58,675 nucleotides of DNA, from assembly GCA_031287565.1 (NCBI GenBank), contig JAITSS010000067.1, positions 1-58,675 of the forward strand. Reading direction: 5' to 3'. Below, piece by piece: positions 54,689 to 58,675 of this stretch (the first letter of the stretch is position 1; each line of letters begins with the position of its first letter). This stretch comes from Desulfobulbaceae bacterium. GTDB lineage: Bacteria > Desulfobacterota > Desulfobulbia > Desulfobulbales > Desulfocapsaceae. The notes under the pieces were generated by a model that saw only the letters and a list, made by a program, of their open reading frames with translations, made no database searches and was not told where the DNA came from. A program made the position numbers and the translations under genes.

Positions 54689-54857
54689 GTTCAGGCAGGT
54701 CTTCTGACTCCCGGTTCGTCCTATTCGCCGCGTCTTCCCGGTCTCTCGGTGTGGCAAGAGGCCAGTGACATCATGCGGCTTTCGTCCCCGGTTACAGCAG
54801 CGGGCCTGTCTCCGATTCGCGCGGAGTTCCCTATTAAGCTCTTGCGAGCGCCTGAAC
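54689..54857 (-). promoter_or_regulatory. Cobalamin (B12) riboswitch
   Basis: Read on the minus strand it has the classic order: GGGAACTCC, the core CCCGCTGCTGTAACCGGGG, GATGTCACTGG, and the 3' box GAGTCAGAAGACCTGCCTG. P1 is formed by GTTCAGGC (54857-54850) with GCCTGAAC (54696-54689). It represses downstream genes when adenosylcobalamin is bound. It is followed by a terminator and then the DUF3450-exbB-exbB-exbD-tonB-TPR operon. Confidence 0.93.
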
Positions 54858-54944
54858 TGCCCGCAAGTAGAACGCGGGGCACAGTGAATGTCAAAGAAAA
54901 ATCCGTTGTTCGGCCTGCCGGACCTGCGTTTTCGCGGAACTACT

Positions 54945-54969
54945 GTATCGACGACCAAAGTATCGACGA
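54945..54969. repeat. Tandem 10-base repeat in riboswitch operon promoter region
   Basis: GTATCGACGA at 54945-54954 and again at 54960-54969. It lies about 90 bases upstream of the riboswitch, where the promoter must be, so it may be an operator. No -35/-10 pair could be assigned with confidence. Confidence 0.35.
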
Positions 54970-55022
54970 GCAAAAGGCGCGCAAAGCATTTCCGGCAATA
55001 AAAACGGCATTTGCGACAGGCG

Positions 55023-55799
55023 TCATTTGGCCACGGTAAAGCTTAGTGTCGAATTGTAGGCGCTCTGGTCGCAGACCTCTTTATCGGGATAGGGCCGCTC
55101 ATAGGTCGCTTTGGCTAGCCACTGGCCGCCATGCAACGGAATAATGGTGATTTTTCCATTTTTGTCGGTGCGTCCAGCGAAGGCGAAGGCGCCTTCATCG
55201 GAGAAACCGGCGAAATAGGCTTTCACGTCCGCGCCGGGAATCGCCTGGCCCTGAAACAGCACGGTGACAGGCAAGGTACCGCCGACGGGCACGGAATTGG
55301 GATCGACGGCGGGGACAATCTCCAGGGTTTGTCCCACGACTTTGCTGTAGATGGCGGCATCGGTTTTCGCCTCGCCGACGTTGATCAGCGCTTTGCCGAA
55401 TCCAACCGATTGGCGGCACGATGTGGCGCCAGGCGCTTCCTTCTTGTTTTTCCGGGCGCTCCCTTCGGGTGTGACCGACCAGAAGGCCGGATTTTGCGAA
55501 ACGGCCAACAGGTAGCCGCCTTTTTTCAGCGGCGCTTCCGTGACAAAGAGCCGTGGTTCCGCGCCCGTTTTCGTTTTCAGGCCGATTTCGCCCTGAGCGC
55601 CAATCAGCTTCGGCGGATTGAAGCGGACGCCCATTTCTTCGGCCTTTACTTCTTCGCCCGCCGGAAAATTATGACCGTAGCCGAGGACGGCGACGAACGG
55701 CTTGTCGGATTCAATCGGTTGATAACCAGCCCAGAAATCATGGGCGAAGGCGGGCGCGGCAATGAGGCTGAGAACTGAGGCGGCGATGATTTTTTTCAT
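55023..55799 (-). CDS. DUF4198 periplasmic protein
   Basis: 258 residues. Signal peptide MKKIIAASVLSLIAAPAFAH immediately followed by HDFWAG, as is typical of DUF4198 (His near the mature N-terminus). A beta-sandwich follows, with a carboxypeptidase-like domain near the end (VLFQGQAIPGADVKAYFAGF). Family members accompany TonB receptors and metal (Ni/Co) uptake genes. Here it lies between the receptor and the B12-controlled operon, so a role in cobalt/cobalamin binding is plausible but unproven. One Cys near the C-terminus (EVCDQSAYN) and one in the middle (TSCRQS). Confidence 0.85.
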   Translation of the reverse strand: MKKIIAASVLSLIAAPAFAHDFWAGYQPIESDKPFVAVLGYGHNFPAGEEVKAEEMGVRFNPPKLIGAQGEIGLKTKTGAEPRLFVTEAPLKKGGYLLAVSQNPAFWSVTPEGSARKNKKEAPGATSCRQSVGFGKALINVGEAKTDAAIYSKVVGQTLEIVPAVDPNSVPVGGTLPVTVLFQGQAIPGADVKAYFAGFSDEGAFAFAGRTDKNGKITIIPLHGGQWLAKATYERPYPDKEVCDQSAYNSTLSFTVAK

Positions 55800-55930
55800 G
55801 ATACTTTCTCCTGCATGGGTTGATGGAAATGGCGCGGCTGTTCACATTTTGTTGTCATGGCCCGCGTCATGCCGGTTGTAATCCAGAGTAAACACAGGTC
55901 TATCCTGGCGAATTGCTTTGCCTGGCTTGA

Positions 55931-58027
55931 TTAAAATCTGACATCTAAGGTCAGGAAAATTGCCCTTGGTCGTTGCATCGAGCCGGTGAACAGCCCGGCT
56001 TCGTCTGGCACGCCCTGGTTGCCATAGTTGTCCTCATCAAAAAGATTGGTGACATCCAGCAACAGTTGGTAGCGGTCGTTAAAACGGTAGCTGACCTGCG
56101 CATCGACGGTGGTTTTATCGTCGGCGTCATACTGGGCGTTGAAACCGCTGGGCTGATCGCGCAGCACCGCGCCTTCCTCCAAACGAAGCTTCAGCCTGCC
56201 GCCCAAACCAAGCGGTGGCTCGTAGGCCAGCTCAGCGTTGCCGATATGGGTCGGAACGTTAGTCAGGCGACGATCCTTCATATCCATGTCGCCGGAGAAA
56301 TATTTCCGGTACTTGGCGGTCTGGTAGGTGTAGTCGGCTTTGACGCTCCAGTTATCGGCAAAGGTCAGTTTGAGGTAATTTTCGAGGCCGGTGCGGCGGG
56401 TTTCGCCAGCGTAATCGTAGGTTTCGGCAATCGGGTCATAGGTCCAGTCATTCGCGGTGTCGATCAGATAGCCGGTTTGGCCAAATTCCAGCCACGGCCA
56501 GGGATTAGTCCGGTAGCCCAGCTCGTACTGGTCAATTTCGCGCATGTCGGCGTCTTCTTTGGTGAAAAATGAATTACCACCGGCGGAAACGCCGCTCATG
56601 TTAGGTAGGGAAAAGCCGCGTCCGTAGTTGGCGAAGAGTTCCAGGTTATTGATAGGTGTGTAGAAAATTCCGGCTTTCGGACTGAAGGCTTCCTGGATCG
56701 CCGCCTCGTAATGGCGATTGGCGCCGCCCCGGTTGGTGGCGACGTTCTTCGCGCCGGTGTCCATGTCGCCGGAAAAATTGTCATAGCGCAGGCCCAGACG
56801 GAGTTTCACCGGGTCGATGACTTGGTATTCAGCCTGGCCAAAAAGAGAAGTTGTTACCAGAGTAAACTCGTACTGGGTGGTCTGGTCGCCGCGGACATGG
56901 CCAGCGCCACGGACCAGATTCCAGATGTCTTGTGATTCGTCCTCGTCGAGATAATCCAGGCCCAGGGTCAACGTCGATTTGCGCCCGGCCACTTCGCCGT
57001 CAAAATTATAGGCCAGACCGTGGCCAATGGCTTTGCGGTGATTGCTCTGCTCGATGGCGCTGCTTAATTCACCTTTGCCGTTGCAGCCGAGCTGATAGCG
57101 GGTGTTGTCCAGGTCGGTGCCGAAACCGTAGTAGGTGAGCTGGCTGTTGTTTGTCAGCAAATAGTTGGCCCAGATGCGGCCATCAAAACGGTCGCGATTG
57201 CCGCCGTTGCCGGTACCGTCGCCGCCGTCGCCGTTGTACAGCGCTCGTTCCGTGTTCCAGGTGTTGGGCGTGTAGCCAGCGGAATCCCAATCTGAACGGT
57301 AGCCGCGCAGATTGAGGCTGGCCGAAAACTGGTCGGTGAAATGATAGGTCCAGCGGCCAGAGGCGTTCTGTCGCGTCCAGTCAGAATTGTCGCGCCAACC
57401 ATCGGTCATAAATTGCTGAAATGAATACACCTGGTCGAGTTTGCCGTCTAAAGCTGGTTGGGCGATCAGCGCCGCCGCGTCCACGGTGTTGTCTTCGCCG
57501 TAGCGGATATTCATGCGGTTGAAATCACCGGCTTTATAACTTTGGAAGGCCATGGCGCCGCCCTGGGCGTGGTTGCCGTACAAAACCGAGGCAGGCCCTT
57601 TGATGATTTCCACCGATTCGATTTCCAGCGGATTGATCAGCCCGGTATCAAAATAGCCGTCGGAGTGGCCGGTGTCGTGCAGCGGAATGCCGTCCAGGGT
57701 CGCGGCCAGACCGCCGCCGTGCGCCCCGGAAAAACCGCGCATCATCAACTGCGGCGCGACGCCGTTTTCGCCATACTGCACGATGCTGACGCCGGGCGAT
57801 TGGGTGGCGATGTCCAAAGGCGTGACGTAGATTCGGTTGGTGATGTCGCTGTTTTCCAGCACCGTCGCGCCGGTCGATTGCAACTCTTCACGGCGGACGG
57901 CGGCGCGGACTTCAATTTCTTCCAGTGTGGTGGTCTTCTCCGGCGGGCTTGGCGCTTCGGCTGAAGCCAGCCCTGGATGCAAAAGCGCGACCACAAGCCA
58001 CAATGGCGCATAGCGTTTGTTGAACAT
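55931..58027 (-). CDS. TonB-dependent outer-membrane receptor
   Basis: 698 residues. Signal peptide, TonB box TTLEEIEVRAAVRREE at about 34-49, plug domain (SPGVSIVQYGENGVAPQLMM, RGFSGAHGGGLAATLDGIPL, VEIIKGPASVLYGNHAQGG) and a 22-strand barrel ending RPRAIFLTLDVRF with the terminal Phe. The ligand is unknown; the riboswitch on the neighbouring operon and the DUF4198 gene make a corrinoid or cobalt complex likely, while the plug resembles siderophore/metal receptors as much as BtuB. No riboswitch was found in its own leader. Start ATG 58027 after AGGAGG. Confidence 0.92.
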   Translation of the reverse strand: MFNKRYAPLWLVVALLHPGLASAEAPSPPEKTTTLEEIEVRAAVRREELQSTGATVLENSDITNRIYVTPLDIATQSPGVSIVQYGENGVAPQLMMRGFSGAHGGGLAATLDGIPLHDTGHSDGYFDTGLINPLEIESVEIIKGPASVLYGNHAQGGAMAFQSYKAGDFNRMNIRYGEDNTVDAAALIAQPALDGKLDQVYSFQQFMTDGWRDNSDWTRQNASGRWTYHFTDQFSASLNLRGYRSDWDSAGYTPNTWNTERALYNGDGGDGTGNGGNRDRFDGRIWANYLLTNNSQLTYYGFGTDLDNTRYQLGCNGKGELSSAIEQSNHRKAIGHGLAYNFDGEVAGRKSTLTLGLDYLDEDESQDIWNLVRGAGHVRGDQTTQYEFTLVTTSLFGQAEYQVIDPVKLRLGLRYDNFSGDMDTGAKNVATNRGGANRHYEAAIQEAFSPKAGIFYTPINNLELFANYGRGFSLPNMSGVSAGGNSFFTKEDADMREIDQYELGYRTNPWPWLEFGQTGYLIDTANDWTYDPIAETYDYAGETRRTGLENYLKLTFADNWSVKADYTYQTAKYRKYFSGDMDMKDRRLTNVPTHIGNAELAYEPPLGLGGRLKLRLEEGAVLRDQPSGFNAQYDADDKTTVDAQVSYRFNDRYQLLLDVTNLFDEDNYGNQGVPDEAGLFTGSMQRPRAIFLTLDVRF

Positions 58028-58078
58028 ATCGCCTCCTGTTCTCCCATTTGATTTTGTTTTGCAACCATGGCAGAATTG

Positions 58079-58161
58079 AGGCCGGACACAGGCTCCGGCC
58101 TTTGTTCTTTCTCAGGGGATGGCGTCGTCGCAACCGCCAAGATGAGGCGGCGTCATCCCCT
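58079..58161 (-). promoter_or_regulatory. Structured leader of the TonB receptor (two hairpins)
   Basis: Hairpin 1 pairs AGGGGATG (58114-58121) with CATCCCCT (58154-58161) and encloses CCGCC/GGCGG. Hairpin 2 pairs AGGCCGGA (58079-58086) with TCCGGCCT (58094-58101). Both lie in the 5' untranslated region of the receptor. No known riboswitch consensus was recognised; hairpin 1 is followed on the plus strand by CTTTTTTT and could instead be a plus-strand terminator. Confidence 0.45.
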
Positions 58162-58363
58162 CTTTTTTTGTTCTGTGTTGTCCTGAATCGTTGTCTCCCT
58201 CCCCGCCGACCTTGTTCAACTCGCATCAGCCTTTCTTATTTTAGTAGTAAATCGCAACGTCGTGGCGCAACCTACCCGAAGTGCTTTTTCCAGGCAAGAA
58301 AAATATTACGAAATAAAAAAATATGACATTCAAGGAGAAAAACGTGTTGCTGTAAAAAAAATA

Positions 58364-58392
58364 TTGACGACTCCATCAAGAACGAATAATAT
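58364..58392 (+). promoter_or_regulatory. Consensus-like sigma-70 promoter
   Basis: TTGACG (58364-58369), exactly 17 bases, TAATAT (58387-58392), with an A-rich run upstream (TGTAAAAAAAATA). No plus-strand gene follows; a stem-loop with five T ends about 95 bases downstream. Confidence 0.55.
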
Positions 58393-58522
58393 CACACGAA
58401 ATCAATTGAAGTATTACTCGCCGCCCACCCACCAGCGAGCCACGGGCCTCCACAAACTTCTGCCATGCCGTGGTTCCGCTGGTTTTTATGAATTTTTCAT
58501 GCCTCTCACCTCCATTTGCCAC
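58376..58522 (-). CDS. Possible 48-codon ORF, probably remnant
   Basis: Starts GTG 58522 and reads ANGGERHEKFIKTSGTTAWQ then KFVEARGSLVGGRRVILQLI. A stop lies four codons before the GTG. The reading looks protein-like, but no family is recognised and no ribosome binding site is evident. It lies antisense to the promoter and hairpin proposed as a small RNA, and next to repeat R1, so it may be part of a decayed repeat-borne gene. Confidence 0.3.
   Translation of the reverse strand: MANGGERHEKFIKTSGTTAWQKFVEARGSLVGGRRVILQLISCDIIRS
58399..58487 (+). ncRNA. Candidate small RNA
   Basis: Inferred transcript from about seven bases after the -10 box to the T-run. The 3' end is a strong stem CCAGCGAGCCACGG (58432-58445) / CCGTGGTTCCGCTGG (58468-58482) followed by TTTTT. 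About 89 nt. No RNA family recognised. It conflicts with the minus-strand ORF at 58376-58522; only one may be real. Confidence 0.35.
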
Positions 58523-58556
58523 ATCGTCGATGATTCAGGCTTGGTTGCGCTTGTAA

Positions 58557-58675
58557 GTAGAGTTTCCTCAGAAACTCCCTACTGTCGGCAATGTTCTGGG
58601 TGTCGCGTCTGGCCGGGATGCGATGGAGCGGAATATGCTACGAAAATCCCACGCCAAAATGCGAAAAATAAAATT
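58557..58675 (+). repeat. Dispersed repeat R1, copy 2, cut by window end
   Basis: Starts TAGAGTTTCCTCAGAAACTC and runs to the window edge; same orientation and about 94% identity to 675-792. The shared part could be longer beyond the edge. Confidence 0.75.

Noticed and set aside
58079-58161. TPP-like CTGAGA after a G-rich hairpin in the TonB receptor leader
   Set aside because: The rest of the TPP consensus (ACCTGA...TGCCAGCGTAGGGA) is missing, so it was kept only as an unassigned structure.

Overview
The window is a 58.7 kb chromosomal segment of a Gram-negative bacterium with an anaerobic or microaerophilic style of metabolism. It carries a TonB-dependent outer-membrane receptor with its energising complex, a lipid-linked sugar/phosphate-type periplasmic sulfatase, cytochrome bd oxidase, pyruvate phosphate dikinase, a HypD-like protein, and paired MinD-type ATPases with inserted ferredoxin domains next to two NifX-fold proteins. 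The gene content (ORP-like MinD/NifX cluster, F-type ATPase operon with separate b' and b genes, carboxynorspermidine decarboxylase plus agmatinase) best fits a Desulfobacterota (former Deltaproteobacteria) lineage. This is inference from gene content; no 16S rRNA or complete phylogenetic marker comparison was possible.

Layout. 1-1986: one unrecognised small gene and a repeat-rich zone with miniature inverted-repeat elements and gene debris. 1986-6969: a tightly overlapping operon (SUMF1 protein, receiver-like protein, two ATPase/ferredoxin proteins, two NifX-fold proteins) converging on a hypD-like gene. 7087-10830: galE, an AT-rich integral-membrane glycosyltransferase that looks imported, and the frameshifted stump of a radical SAM/SPASM gene. 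10869-15819: cytochrome bd operon (DUF4492-cydA-cydB) and a glnK-amtB operon with a consensus sigma-54 promoter. 16192-21735: an ArsR-controlled Zn/Cd P-type ATPase and ppdK. 21789-26079: SbmA-like transporter, divergent LTA-synthase-like sulfatase, TerC, and two tRNA-Ser genes. 26191-34115: SPFH/NfeD pair, zinc-ribbon proteins, dihydrofolate reductase, a flavoprotein, an S1C protease with a coiled-coil insert, ArfB, a lytic transglycosylase and an ArsR regulator. 34398-43725: isochorismatase-like hydrolase, alaS and the complete F1 plus b'/b part of the ATP synthase operon, ended by a strong terminator. 43760-49291: polyamine genes, a rhodanese-rubrerythrin fusion, a broken DUF486 gene, and a HAD/PLP decarboxylase/CYTH string. 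49303-58027: a cobalamin-riboswitch-led operon DUF3450-exbB-exbB-exbD-tonB-TPR, then DUF4198 and a TonB-dependent receptor. 58028-58675: structured leader, a small RNA/ORF candidate, and a second copy of a repeat first seen at 675.

How it fits together. The most notable assemblies are (i) the ORP-like ATPase/NifX cluster beside a HypD relative whose CGGHTH motif is altered, suggesting a metallocluster assembly or carrier system not devoted to a local hydrogenase; and (ii) a vitamin B12 riboswitch placed in front of the inner-membrane energy-transduction operon rather than, as is usual, in front of the receptor. Mobile DNA is represented by a family of palindromic elements with TA at both ends (IS630-like MITE features), by an unrelated repeat present near both ends of the window, and by the AT-rich glycosyltransferase insertion.
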